The translations under genes and the position numbers were made by a program. The notes below the pieces were generated by a model, which saw only the letters and a list, made by a program, of their open reading frames with translations, ran no database searches and was not told where the DNA came from. Positions 44,991-55,642 of a stretch of DNA of 64,000 bases are shown one piece after another (within the stretch, counting starts at the first letter, position 1; each line of letters starts with the position of its first letter). Location: assembly GCA_030386875.1 (NCBI GenBank), contig CM059559.1, positions 61,828,392-61,892,391 on the forward strand. The letters are read 5' to 3'. The DNA is from Morinoia aosen (Eukaryota > Arthropoda > Malacostraca > Amphipoda > Talitridae).

Positions 44991-45149
44991 TGTCCGTGTA
45001 ATTTCCACGGGCCCTGCTAGTAAATAATTAACCAATTAACATGAAAACAAGGATGGAAATCTACCTGCTGAGTATAACATAAAATTGGCTGCCTATTAAT
45101 AATGCATTATATAAAATAAATATTAATGATAAATTGATAACATTCAACT

Positions 45150-45370
45150 GTTCGGACACTTGGGTGGTCGAACGCTGAGCATTCAAATTTTGACATCGTA
45201 TAAAGAATCTTGTGTTGGAGCGATCTGATCTGCCAAAACATTTACTGAATGAAGTAATCGTATTAAATTCAGTAAATGTTTTGGAAGGTCAGATAGCCAC
45301 ATTAGATTCTTTACATGATATAAAGAGACTAAGAGTTAAATGCTCAGCTTCCGAACACTTGATAATTACC
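45150..45370. repeat. About 220-bp hairpin
   Basis: Nested complementary blocks: GTTCGGACACTT with AAGTGTTCGGAA (outer), GCTGAGCATT with AATGCTCAGC, AAAGAATC with GATTCTTT, and CAAAACATTTACTGAAT with ATTCAGTAAATGTTTTG (inner), around a loop of about 14 bases near 45255. A small MITE or a long-hairpin transcript source would both fit. Confidence 0.55.
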
Positions 45371-45788
45371 ATTCGTAATCCTTTCAAAGGAGTACAGTTC
45401 TAAATCTAAATAAACCCTAATCATAATGTGATGTTTACGTCGTTGATCTACTAATCGTACTGGGAGTAGTTTTGATATTTGAAAAAATTTATTGCTTTTC
45501 AGCAATACCAATTTCTCGAACATGGAATCCGACAGCGGTGATCTCCGAGGAGCCAATGTTAGGCCCCCGAAAGAAAACAATCTCTTCACGGGAGCAGGAG
45601 GGCAGCGTTGTATTGTATTTAAAAAATACTCTCTCTAGAACTTTGTGATCTCTTAAGACATGCAGGTATTGCTTACGACTTTTAAGAAACGACAAGCAGC
45701 ATCTTAGATGACGTACGACTTTTTGATCGCTTGAAAAATTTATAGAAGTCGTCCGCATCAGAGGAAGTGCTGAGTGATATGATACTTA

Positions 45789-47591
45789 AGGCCCTTTTAC
45801 ATTGACGGTGTCTTCGCGCTCCACACCGTCGCTCCATCCCGCGAGTCAAATAAGCTCCGCCCACAGCAGAGCAAAATGACCCTTATTGCCACGCTCACGG
45901 TGAGGAGCGGCGACATTCTGCATGCTAAATATTAGCGGTGTGCACTGCCAGTCGACAGCGTTCAGTTGCTCTTGAGACCATATAGAGCATGTGTAGTCAT
46001 GGCTTACATATTATGGAGCAAAGAAGAAATTGAAACTATTATCGAAAAATGTAAAGAATTTCCATGTTTATGGAACGTTAGGCTCGCGGAGAATAAAAAC
46101 AGAGTGTCCAAAGAAGATGCTATTAAAAGTATGGCATCTCACTTCTCAAATTATAATATTTCAACGGTTAGAATGAAAATTCAAACACTGAGAGGCCAAG
46201 ACAGGAAATAGCTCTCACTATTCAAAAAATCAAAGAAACATACCTTGCGTGTGTGAACGTAAAATTAATTACAGTGCAATTAAAATTATACAGTGTGCAT
46301 TGCTCTCAGGAAAAGTACTTCAAGTAGACGAAAAACATTCGGCAGGTGTCATTAGAAATTATTGAAATTAAAGGAGAAGTAAAAATGTACACCTACAAAT
46401 TAGTAATTGGTATTTATTTTTTCTTTCTATTTTCAGTGTTTTTTTGAGGTAATTGGGTAGTAATAAAGTTTTTTAGAATATTAGCTTTTTACTTCTGCAA
46501 AATATTCTGTATATACTCTGCAAATTGTTCTGCCAAGTATTCTGCCAGTATTGCAAGAGCAATACTGACGATCAGGGCTCCCACTGAAAATGTTCAGATA
46601 AACCTAGATTGAACATGAAAAAAATCCAGATTCGTTAAAAATAAACGTAGAAGTGTAGTTTTAAGAAGAAAAAAGTAAAAGTTAACATTCGTCAGTAGAA
46701 ACAATGACGGTAATGCTGATTTTATTCCTGTATTTCCTCCTAACTCTCTTCTGCAGCGCAAATTTCAATATTAAGTCGACTTTTCTGAAGTCCAAGGCGC
46801 TTTTCATTACGCTGGTGACATACTCTGTTGATGACATCTCGTACCAATTTCGGTTTAAGCTTCCAACCGTGACAGGTTTTTCATTCCTTCCATTAACCAT
46901 TGTTTTTTGAAAGATTGCGTATACCTCTTTTTAGACATCGTTTTTGGAGGGCTAGACATTTTGAATACTAGTGCGGCAATAATATGAAAATTTGAATGTC
47001 TAAAAAAAAATTATTTTTAGGCATTCATTTAAAGGAATGCACGACCAGCTTTACGATCATAATGAGTGTCATCTCACTGCAACGTGCCAAGCAAATCGAA
47101 GCAACACAAGTGGAGCGCCGGCTATCCCTGGCTTGGCCGGGCTTGCAAGTTCGTAAGATACTCGTTCCTTACGCGTTTTTGAGGTCGATAAACAGATTGA
47201 ACACGTTCTACCCCATCCGATAGGCGTGGTTTTGAATCAGATATTCATTTACAAACGGTGTTGAAACAATAATTCTTAACTGCATCATTAAATTTACTTC
47301 AGTTAATGATGAATTTACTGTCTTGACTTGATTAAAAAAAATATTTAGCAATAGATCAAAAATTAAACCTAGCAGCCCGGGAGGGATCGAAAAAAACAAG
47401 ATCTCGGTGGACAAACCCAGGAAGGGGAGCCCTGCGTGACGATTGCTGTCTCTCGGGAAGGAGCGTTGTATTGAGCGGCAATGTAAAAGCAAGTCGGTGT
47501 GCACTGACACTCAATCCTCTCGTGGGCGGAGCTATTGCAAGGTCACTGTCGCTCCACACCGTCGCTCCACACCGCTAGTGTAAAATGAGCT
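45789..47591 (+). mobile_element. PIF/Harbinger-like element with MADF gene piece
   Basis: Left end AGGCCCTTTTACATTGACGG and complement of right end AGCTCATTTTACACTAGCGG match at 14 of 20 positions; TTA flanks it (45786-45788, 47592-47594). Both arms repeat GCTCCACACCGTCGCTCCA. It encodes the start of a MADF/Myb-like protein (45999-46211) but no nuclease I can recognise; frames at 46682-46900 (minus) and 46996-47223 are unassigned. The right TTA is also the left TTA of the next element. Confidence 0.65.
45999..46211 (+). CDS. MADF/Myb-SANT-like DNA-binding domain, Harbinger accessory protein (truncated)
   Basis: Seventy codons from ATG: MAYILWSKEEIETIIEKCKE, then FPCLWNVRLAENKNRVSKED, then KSMASHFSNYNISTVRMKIQ and TLRGQDRK. 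This follows the MADF pattern: an acidic helix, 'P-LW' and 'Y/K-NR---' in the middle, a third helix with 'V--KI--LR'. PIF/Harbinger elements encode such a protein beside the nuclease; it helps the transposase enter the nucleus and bind the ends. The frame stops at TAG after the first domain, so the C-terminal interaction part is missing. The upstream ATG-less extension to 45966 is not needed. Location between Harbinger ends supports the call. Confidence 0.65.
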   Translation: MAYILWSKEEIETIIEKCKEFPCLWNVRLAENKNRVSKEDAIKSMASHFSNYNISTVRMKIQTLRGQDRK

Positions 47592-47617
47592 TTAGCGTGC
47601 GTGCACACTACGAGCGG

Positions 47618-47664
47618 AGCGGCACGGAGCGGAGCGGGGCGGAGCGGGGCGGAGCGGGGCGGTG
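47618..47664. repeat. GGAGCGGGGC subterminal tandem repeat
   Basis: Four or so 10-bp units built on the GAGCGGAGCGG of the terminal repeat. Apparently an expansion of the element's end sequence on the left side only. Confidence 0.65.
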
Positions 47665-47723
47665 CGTGTGTTCACATGTGAGCTGAGCAGAGCCCGGAGC
47701 GACCTACACAAGCGTCAGTCGCT

Positions 47724-47954
47724 ATGGAGCGTTTCGTAAGTGCGCTTCTGTTGCTCGACGGCAAGAAACAGGAACGGAAACACTGGATCCATCCCATCAA
47801 CATGAGGAGAGATTGCTATGGAGAATACCACTATCTCTTCGAAGCACTGAGGAGAGATGAATCGCAATTCTACGAGTATTTACGGATGAAGCCGGCAACT
47901 TTTGATATACTACAATCCCTTATAGAAAGAAAAATTTCCAACGAGATAAGATAA
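47724..47954 (+). pseudogene. HARBI1-like transposase, N-terminal fragment
   Basis: Seventy-six codons from ATG: MERFVSALLLLDGKKQERKH, then WIHPINMRRDCYGEYHYLFE and RRDESQFYEYLRMKPATFDI. Insect PIF/Harbinger transposases typically have 'R--WVHP---R---GE---L---LR-D---F--Y-RM----F--L' at this place. The frame ends at TAA after KISNEIR; the DDE nuclease domain is deleted. ATG lies about 130 bp inside the left end, a natural position. The remaining 900 bp to the right end are non-coding. Confidence 0.7.
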
Positions 47955-49123
47955 ATTTGCTGTTCAGTAATAATTCACAAATTTTTATTGAGGATACATG
48001 TAAAGCAAAGTAGTTTAAGCAAAATTAAAGTCTTTCCATATAGGCTGTATCACTTTATATTACTACAGGTTTTCGTAGGCCAGTACGAACAAAAAAGTCT
48101 TGTGGTGACTTAAACGTGAGTGCAAGTAAACAGATTCAAAAATTCAGGGTTGTGCCAGAAAAAGCTAAGTGAAAAATACTGACAAATACTGACTTGTCCT
48201 GACCAAATAGTTCTCGAAATACTGATATGTTTTCCATTAGTATTGGAAAAAATCACCCAAGCTCATAAAATTTTGCAGCTTATTGTATATTTGACACTCA
48301 TTGAGTCCTCCTCATCATCATACGGCCTCCTTTTCCTACCATTTTACGAAAAAAATGAAAACTTTATTAAAAAACCGTACATAATTATACTTTAAGCAAG
48401 ATCATAAAATAAAATACACAGCATCACAAGAAAGATGAAACTACATCACAAGAAAAATAAAATAAAATTCCTTAAACTGAAGCAATAATAAAGTAACATA
48501 TCAGAGAAAGCAGAAGAAAATAGACATAAATGATTAATGAACCCAAATGGGCAAAATTACACTAAAATATTACATGTTACACTATCAGTTATAATTGTTA
48601 TATGATTATCTGTACAAATTACTATTTATATATTAGATTTTTTTTAACTCAAACGACAATTCTACCCCTGTAAGAAATGACGATCCAAAGGCGGAGCCGA
48701 GGAGAAACGCTCGCCGCGAGCGTCAAAACATACCAACGAATTTCCCGAGCGTGCCGCTCCGCTTGTCGTGTGAACAGCCAAGCGTTTCTGCATTCAAACA
48801 TGTACAAGCATTATTGCCGCTCCGCTCGTAGTGTGAACGCACCCTTAGGGTTAGGGATATACAGACATAGTTTCGGTAAGTAATATGAATGATAAGAATA
48901 AGATTACCCTTTTCTCATATAATGACGAAATTTGGATAACTTACTGACTGAACGGAACCAAACGAACACGTTCTGCTTACGTTTGAACGAGTCATGCTAC
49001 CTAACGTCATACATTCATACTTTATGTCTATGCTAACAATAAACATACGTGGGCAACGGTAAACAGTAGTTAATGATTCGAACTCACGAAAAAATAATTA
49101 GCTCTTGATTAGTGATATATATA

Positions 49124-49289
49124 CAGGGTGTTTCAAAAATACACGGCATAATTTCAGGTATGTATTTCCCACATGTAGACAATCAAAATAGTTCATTACA
49201 ACATATGTCCGGAAATGCTTCATTTCCGAGTTATGGCCTTCACAACATTGAAATTCACCGGAACGTTTTTCTTTCCGCAGGTCGTTGCC
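49124..49289 (+). repeat. Left 166-bp terminal inverted repeat
   Basis: Begins CAGGGTGTTTCAAAAATACA and ends CAGGTCGTTGCC. Identical by eye to the reverse complement of 50448-50613. Confidence 0.9.
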
Positions 49290-49378
49290 GTCAAAGGACA
49301 CATTAAGAGGGCACTCTGACAGATCATTCCTAGGCGAAGGTTAAATTCAGTGTTGTGTTTGGCGTTCGACTGTGTGTC

Positions 49379-50446
49379 ATGTACACAAATCAGGAGCTGG
49401 CAGAGATGCACTTGATGTACGGTAAGGCAGACGGCAATGCTGCGCTGGCTCGTCGTTTGTACCAGGAGAGGTACCCACAGCGACAATGTCCAGATCGGAA
49501 GACATTTGTAAGTCTCCATCAGCGTCTGTGCGAGTATGGAAAATTTGACTCTCCTGGATTGGGAAGGGGACGACCAAGATCTACAACTCCAGAAGAACAG
49601 GAGGAGATTCTGGAGATTGTGAACAGAACTCCTTCTATCAGCACACGAAGGTTAGCGTTGCAAGTGAATGTTCCCCATACGACTGTCTGGAGACTGCTGA
49701 AAGAGTATCAATTGTATCCTTACCATTTGCAACGTGTACAGGCGCTGTCACCAGCAGATTACCCTGCACGAGTTAGGTACTGTCAGTGGTTCTTGCAGCA
49801 ATGTGCTGCAAATCCGAACTTTCCTGCCTTAGTATTATTTACAGATGAAGCACAGTTCACACGAGATGGCATAACAAATCTCCACAATCAGCATGTATGG
49901 GCGTATGAAAACCCAAATGCAACTGTTGTATCTCATCACCAGGTGCGGTTCTCCCTCAACATGTGGGCCGGTATCATTGGTGATCGGTTAGTTGGACCCC
50001 ATGTACTTGTAAACAGACTTACGGGGCAGGCGTACACAAACTTCCTGGAAAACATCATACCTGATGTTTATGACGACACTCCACTGATCGATCGTCAGCA
50101 CGCTCACTTCTTGCATGACGGCGCTCCTGCACACTTCAGTCGTACGGCTCGCCGGTACTTGGATCGAAGATTTCCTGATCGATGGATAGATAGAGGTGGC
50201 CCAATTGCTTGGCCTCCACGCTCACCTGATCTGAACCCTCTCGATTTCTACTTGTGGGGCCATTTAAAATCATTGGTTTATTCGTCTCCGGTGCCTGATT
50301 TGGAATCCCTTCGGAATCGAATTGTGGCACGCTCTGAGGACATACGCAACATTCCTGGAGTGTGGGATCGTGTTCGCAGGTCAATGAGACATCGATGTGA
50401 GGTCTGTATTCAAGCAGGAGGTGGTCATTTTGAACATCTTCTGTAA
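49379..50446 (+). CDS. DD41D-type (DUF4817-like) Tc1/mariner transposase
   Basis: 355 codons, uninterrupted. Residues 1-50 (MYTNQELAEMHLMYGKADGN onward) form the first helix-turn-helix of the DUF4817 kind, 60-67 (GLGRGRPR) an AT-hook-like linker, and 85-115 (ISTRRLA...TTVWRLL) the second helix-turn-helix. Catalytic residues: D156 in LFTDEAQFTRDG, D247 in FLHDGAPAHF and D289 in SPDLNPLDF, with 41 residues between the last two. The enzyme would bind the 166-bp ends and cut and paste the element into TA. The frame is also open upstream to 49355 without ATG; I take ATG at 49379. It stops at 50446, directly before the right repeat. Promoter would lie in the left repeat or next to it. DD41D groups (rosa, VS) exist in insects; which one this is cannot be told here. 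Confidence 0.9.
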   Translation: MYTNQELAEMHLMYGKADGNAALARRLYQERYPQRQCPDRKTFVSLHQRLCEYGKFDSPGLGRGRPRSTTPEEQEEILEIVNRTPSISTRRLALQVNVPHTTVWRLLKEYQLYPYHLQRVQALSPADYPARVRYCQWFLQQCAANPNFPALVLFTDEAQFTRDGITNLHNQHVWAYENPNATVVSHHQVRFSLNMWAGIIGDRLVGPHVLVNRLTGQAYTNFLENIIPDVYDDTPLIDRQHAHFLHDGAPAHFSRTARRYLDRRFPDRWIDRGGPIAWPPRSPDLNPLDFYLWGHLKSLVYSSPVPDLESLRNRIVARSEDIRNIPGVWDRVRRSMRHRCEVCIQAGGGHFEHLL

Positions 50447-50447
50447 T

Positions 50448-50613
50448 GGCAACGACCTGCGGAAAGAAAAACGTTCCGGTGAATTTCAATGTTGTGAAGG
50501 CCATAACTCGGAAATGAAGCATTTCCGGACATATGTTGTAATGAACTATTTTGATTGTCTACATGTGGGAAATACATACCTGAAATTATGCCGTGTATTT
50601 TTGAAACACCCTG
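50448..50613 (-). repeat. Right 166-bp terminal inverted repeat
   Basis: Starts GGCAACGACCTGCGG and ends AAACACCCTG. It begins two bases after the transposase stop codon. Confidence 0.9.
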
Positions 50614-50615
50614 TA

Positions 50616-51931
50616 TATATACATTTATTATTTAATTAAAAAATACTGAGAATTGAAGTTTGGAACTAGTATTATTAATTTATTTTAGAGTCATTTTCTT
50701 GTTTCTACCAAAAATGTGCAAAATATATTAAGTACCTATGGATATATTCGTGAAAGTATCTAAAGTACTTGTATCTAGATACTCTTCAAAAGTATCTAGA
50801 TACAGGAATTAGATACTCAATTTCAAATGTATCTAGATACTTACTTAGATACACAAACAGTATTTAGATACTGTTGTTTAGATACTCTGGTTATTCATTC
50901 CGTCATTTGAGATTCCTATCCGAGTATAGTTCGCAATTACACTAAGTGTCGGCGGTGGACAGCAACTGGTCTCGCACGATCAAACCTCGGCCTGTGCACC
51001 CTCTACAACTTGATTTGGAAGGTGGTTCCGAGCGTTGCACCGCGTTGTTGGAGCGACTAATTAATACAGCCCGCCTATTGCTTATCCTTCCCCCTCCCCA
51101 GCGAGGCTTCACTCCTCTCGTCTCCTCGCCATGCACGACTACAGTGCGATGGTAGGACATATTTAAGTCAGCGCCACTAATTTTCACGTCTGTCGAGCAG
51201 CCAGTGATAGTCTCGCCACCTTCCATTAACTAGTTGAGAACGCTTTAAACTTTATTACTTCATTGCGTGGACAGTTAGTCAGCCATCGTACTTGATTACT
51301 AAATTACGTGGACTGCTAGGCGGCCACCTTACTTCATTAACTGTACAATGTTATTTTTTAACATTCAAATAATGACTAGTTAGGCAAAGTTATTGGGTTT
51401 CTCTTCCGACAGTGGTCTCAGATACAGTTTGTTTCTTAGGGCGCTGATAGGGGTGTGCCTGATTCCGCTTACCCTCAACTAGCCCCAGAGTAGGATATAT
51501 CAAAGGCGTGTTTTCTTATTAAAATCGTTTCCACGTATTTCATTTCCATCACCTTCTGTAGTGCCTAGGACTTTCTTTATCGAATAATCATATCGTGTTG
51601 ACATGAAACGACACTATAGAGAAACACATGTGACAAATTTCATGCTTACTGAATGCGATTGTGGTTTTGTCTGATCTTTTCACGGGTGCTTGTTTAATAA
51701 AGGGTAACCTCTTAATGATGTCACTTAATTTAAACGAGTAATTGGAGGAAACGGACAGCTTACTCCATTTTGAATAATCTTATGGTATTCTCACGGTTTG
51801 GACTTCGAAATCGATGATGTTTTTTCTTCTCGAGTAGCGAATGGGGCGAACTATCATACTTTTTGTCAGCTGTGTGGAGTAGCCACTGCGCGAACGAGAC
51901 ATAACCGCATGGAGGGCTTCACTTTGAAGTC
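50616..51931. other. No recognisable gene; contains GTATCTAGATAC cluster
   Basis: Apart from the repeat cluster (50748-50885) I see no element ends or gene. Frames at 50942-51226 (minus) and 50946-51155 overlap each other antisense and have no motif. Confidence 0.5.
50748..50885. repeat. Clustered AGTATCTAGATAC repeats
   Basis: About nine copies of TATCTAGATAC, TAGATAC or TATTTAGATAC in 140 bp in both orientations (the 12-mer is itself palindromic). Such clusters occur next to the ends of hAT elements with BED-type transposases in insects; no partner end was found in the window. Confidence 0.55.
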
Positions 51932-52101
51932 TTAAGACCCCCTCACACGTACAAATATGTCTGCAGACAATCTGACCCTAGTTTTGTTTGTCGGTCTCAA
52001 GGCCGCCCCGCAAACAACACTGCCAACTTGACCAAGACTGGCAGCTGGCTGGCACACTCTTCAGTATGCCAGTAGCAGCTAGGTGGAGAGTACGCATAAG
52101 G

Positions 52102-52314
52102 ATGGCGGCTCCAAACGGCGAGTTCGTACAGCTGATGGGATTCACTATAGTTGCAATGAATAAGAAAATAAGAGATGTAACAGCTCGCTCAAAATGGGCT
52201 AAAGAATGGTTCCTAAAAAGTAGTGATTATACAAATGTGAAATTGCTTAATGAAGTGCACAAACAGGAAGAGAAGCAGAGTACAGTCGTGCACCACCCAC
52301 GTAGGCTAGCTTGA
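52102..52314 (+). pseudogene. Harbinger-like transposase, N-terminal fragment
   Basis: Seventy codons from ATG: MAAPNGEFVQLMGFTIVAMN, then KKIRDVTARSKWAKEWFLKS and SDYTNVKLLNEVHKQEEKQS. 'W--EWFLKR--Y-H--LL-EL' is typical of the N-terminal part of insect PIF/Harbinger transposases, just before the 'F-NYLRM' segment. Similarity ends there and a stop follows at 52314. The catalytic domain is absent. The location 170 bp inside a Harbinger-type end supports the call. The frame is open upstream to 51988 without clear meaning. Confidence 0.55.
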
Positions 52315-52347
52315 CACTAACGTGTCTGACCTTGACACTAACGTGTC
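52309..52347. repeat. Tandem copy of a small palindrome
   Basis: CTTGACACTAACGTGTC occurs twice, 21 bp apart (52310 and 52331). The second continues AAGG, making TTGACAC-TAAC-GTGTCAA an 18-bp palindrome. Confidence 0.7.
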
Positions 52348-55300
52348 AAGGTTTGTAGCCGGTCGCTCAGGCCTTCCACGCTAGTCAATCTTTGTAGCCT
52401 AGGCTGGCGTATATTTACCCTAGAATGCTCCTTGATTACCCTAGAAAATATGAATGAGGGCAATATAATAATTGCCGCATAGACTTAAATAATGTTATTA
52501 GCTTTGTCCTGAAGTACTTCACATTGACAACATTTCTAAAGTTTCTTGGGATTCGTTAATTAATAAATGAATGATCTGAACACCTTTATTATGGAAATGT
52601 GTATAAAATGACATCCTTTCATTAAAATTACAAAAGAAATTTCCAAATATGGATCGATAAACAACTCGAATAAACAGATTAAACACACAAAGCACTGTGG
52701 TCGACCAAATTGAAGTCCAGTTTTACGTAATTATTGAAAAATTTTGAATGAAAAATACAGACCCATGTAACATTTTTTCCGGCTCGCGGTATTGAGTTTA
52801 TGACCGATCTAAAACAAATACCAAATAAATGAAATTTACGTATGTTGTAAAGTACAGCCTTAGATGAATTTGTGCAAAATAAGAGAAAGCCTAACTTAAT
52901 ACATATAATTTTTAATCTTCAGGAAGCTACATATACTACCTACGTAAAAAAATTAAGCTCTGGGAATACGTAGTAGAAAACTAGAAATCTACCACATTAT
53001 AAAAACGCTGTAACGCTTTCCGTATTTCAAATTTTTAAGGGATTGGCATAGCTGAAGATTTTGCACGCGTAGAATTACTTTTAACTCAATTAATAACCTT
53101 AATCAGATTATTATAATTTGGAAAAGTAGATGTCGTGAAGCCAGGCTCTTAAGGTAATACTCTACATGCATCAAACCACGCATGGTTTCATTTTTCAAAC
53201 TGGTTCTTTGCGAAGTTTAGGTCAAATTTAATTGGCTAAAGAAACGTTCAACGAGAGCACTTGAGAATGGGAAGAGTAACAACGTCGAAATTATAATTTT
53301 AAGATTTGGATAACATGGTAGCGCCTACTTGCATTTTTACGGCTAAACACTGTTTTCCAGTAATGAACGGCTGACATGTCAGGTGTTAGTTGTTCATCCA
53401 AGTAATGTTTTCACTCCTCTTCCTCAATACATTTCTTATCGACTAACTTTTTCATTTGAGGAAGTGTCGAAGCATTACGCGGATTTAGATGAGATCATGT
53501 ACAGGATCCTAGATGGAAAACCTTTTTTAGATTTGTGAAACTGCTTCAATCAAGAAGCATCAACAATTAGTAAAAAAAAAATCTTTCTCATGTGATTTCA
53601 TGCCTGCTATCTCTCACATCAAAGCAGTTGCTGTCATCCCAATGTATATATCACTGTCAAGGAATGGAAAGCCGTAGGAATTAATGTTTTTGGGTTATAC
53701 TTTTTCTTATTTTATGTCGCCCGGTGTTGTACTTCAGCTTGCTTTTTCATCGGTCTTAATTACTGTAGACTTGCGTCTGAAGACAACGCGTGCTGAACGC
53801 AACGTCTTTTCTTATTTAGTCAGGGAAATCAATGAATTCATTGATAGCTTCAGCAGTCACCGCTCGAGGCGGAGCGAGGTCATCAGTCGTCCCCCAGACT
53901 GGGATACTCTGGGCAAGTTCCTGCCACAACCTGACCGGTACGTGCCTGTATGTCTAAGGAAGTTAGCATTTTCAACTTAACTACGCGGAAAACCGAAGTG
54001 TGCCCGGGGCAGCTGCGGGTGACGGCTTCTGGAACCCAGCTACTATCCTGGCTTTAATACCTGCCAGTTTTAGTGGACTGCACTTCGCGTCTCTTTCTGG
54101 ACTCGCTCGATATAGAACTTTACGTTCTTCACTAGCTGCTGCGATCTGGCCGGCCCGAAGCAGTCTGTTATAGTGTTTACCAGTTCTGTATTTACTTTAC
54201 TCTATATATTGTTATGGTAGTCCTGTGAACAGTCTTGCGCGTAGTGCTTATTGTTTAAATTCATCAATTACAGCTATCTAAGTGTCCGCATTTATGATTT
54301 AATTATTTTCGTTTTCTATTCAATTTTGTGCATTAATTAAGTGCTCTGCACTAAACTTCATTTGCAATGTTGAACTTCAGTAAATTATAAAACCTTTTTC
54401 TTATTTTTTTCACCGGTTCACCCAGTCGTATATTCGTAACCTGAACAATCACCTACTGGCAAAAAAGCATGAGTGAATGTTGAATGGGATGAATTTAGCA
54501 CAGAAATGGATGCATTTTTCGCAAAAGCAATACGCATAAAATTTGAGCAAAAGCTCTCAAAAGATGTCAGATTGGAAGTATTCCGAGGGTGAAACTGAGA
54601 CAAGGTATTGAATGCGTTTAATTTCCCTTAATTGTAATCTAAGAACTCAAAATAAACGCTGGTTAGCGTGTAATAGCATTGGCTATCTTATCCTTTACCT
54701 GAGTTGGATCGCTGAATGACAGCTCTACGATGTAAATTGTGAGTGCATCCTTCTACTCCAGCAATCTTCGTACACAAGCTGTAAAGAACTGCACGCCGCA
54801 CATTGCGAAATAAAACGCAACTTATTCAGAACCGGTATGGAACACGTTAAATATTTCCGAATTAAATATTGATACGTTCCGTCTTTTAACTAATTTCCTT
54901 TGCTCAGTTAATTCTTATTCGGGTTATTCAACTGAATTTATGGACAATCTATGTTTTTTTTTCAGGATTTTTACACACTAGATTTGAAATATAGATTTTA
55001 CCCTAGATTTTACACTTCTTTGCCCTTACCCTAGACTCTACCCAAGGAGGGGCCTGATTACCCTAGACTAGGGTAATTACCCTTGGAGTGGAAGCACTGC
55101 GGTCGCTCCAAAATTATCAAACATGGCTTATCTGCCTCATACAGTCTGTGCCAACCTGAAATGAGCGTACAAACTCACGAATTCAGCACCATTTCAGATA
55201 TGTCTGCAGACATATTTGCGCGTGTGAAGGGGCCTTAAGGCTGCGGCCAGAAAAACGGCAGTGGAGCAGGGCATAGGAGAGCCTAGCTGGCGCGGTGTTT

Positions 55301-55642
55301 TATGTTAATGGTATTCTTATTAGGGTGGCCAGGCAAGTTGCACAGAGCAGGGCAGGGCAACGTTGTCCAGCCCAAATGCCAGCGGCTTTTTATCTTAGAT
55401 GACAAAACACCGCTCGGAACTCGGAAGCTAGCGGCCAGACCAGATACCGTGGGCCACTGCCAAGTGCAACCTAGAGTTCGCACGGAGAGGATGTCGAACT
55501 TCTGATCTCCTCTGTGCAATCTATTCCTGCAATCGGGTGCATCTCATATTTCGATCATAACTATGTTAATGAACAATGGTCATTTATAACAGACGCTATG
55601 GAAGTTAGTGGTAGGTGGGGTTATATGGTTATTTATAATGAG

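Larger units (their letters stand above)
42893..45020 (+). mobile_element. Helitron-like repeat family, copy 2 (with protein remnant)
   Basis: The right border reads CCGTG-TAATTTC-CACGG (a hairpin), then GCCCTG, then CTAG followed by T, the form of a Helitron 3' end. Its left part holds the family block TTAATGTTACGCTGAGGAAT (42898) and, inverted about 150 bp later, ACCGAAATCCTGAGTGTTAC (43051-43070), so the start may be two overlapping copies in opposite directions. It contains a repeat-rich protein remnant (43248-43616) and a GGTTA-rich minisatellite (43619-44990). The replicase/helicase core is absent. Helitron assignment rests on the terminus and the protein N-terminal style. Confidence 0.45.
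47595..48844 (+). mobile_element. PIF/Harbinger-like element abutting the previous one
   Basis: Left end GCGTGCGTGCACACTACGAG and complement of the right end GGGTGCGTTCACACTACGAG, continuing identically through CGGAGCGGCA: 28 of 30 positions match. TTA flanks it (47592-47594, 48845-48847). A GGGGCGGAGC tandem lies just inside the left end (47618-47664). Only the N-terminal part of a HARBI1-like transposase remains. It probably inserted into, or next to, the TTA target copy of the 45789 element. Confidence 0.75.
49124..50613 (+). mobile_element. Intact-looking DD41D-type Tc1/mariner transposon
   Basis: 1490 bp, flanked by TA (49122-49123, 50614-50615). The two ends are inverted repeats of 166 bp (49124-49289, 50448-50613) in which I see no difference. 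A single uninterrupted transposase gene fills the space between them. Identical ends and an open gene indicate a very recent insertion, possibly from a still active family. Two decayed relatives occur at 15360 and 29567. Confidence 0.9.
51936..55234 (+). mobile_element. PIF/Harbinger-like element
   Basis: Left end GACCCCCTCACACGTACAAA and complement of the right end GGCCCCTTCACACGCGCAAA, continuing TATGTCTGCAGACA on both sides: about 40 bp of inverted similarity. TTAA lies on both sides (51932-51935, 55235-55238), so the duplication is TTA or TAA. A transposase N-terminal remnant follows the left end. The rest, about 2.9 kb, is non-coding, with clusters of TTACCCTAGA near 52430 and 55000-55080. 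The right TTAA is shared with the element at 55239. Confidence 0.65.
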
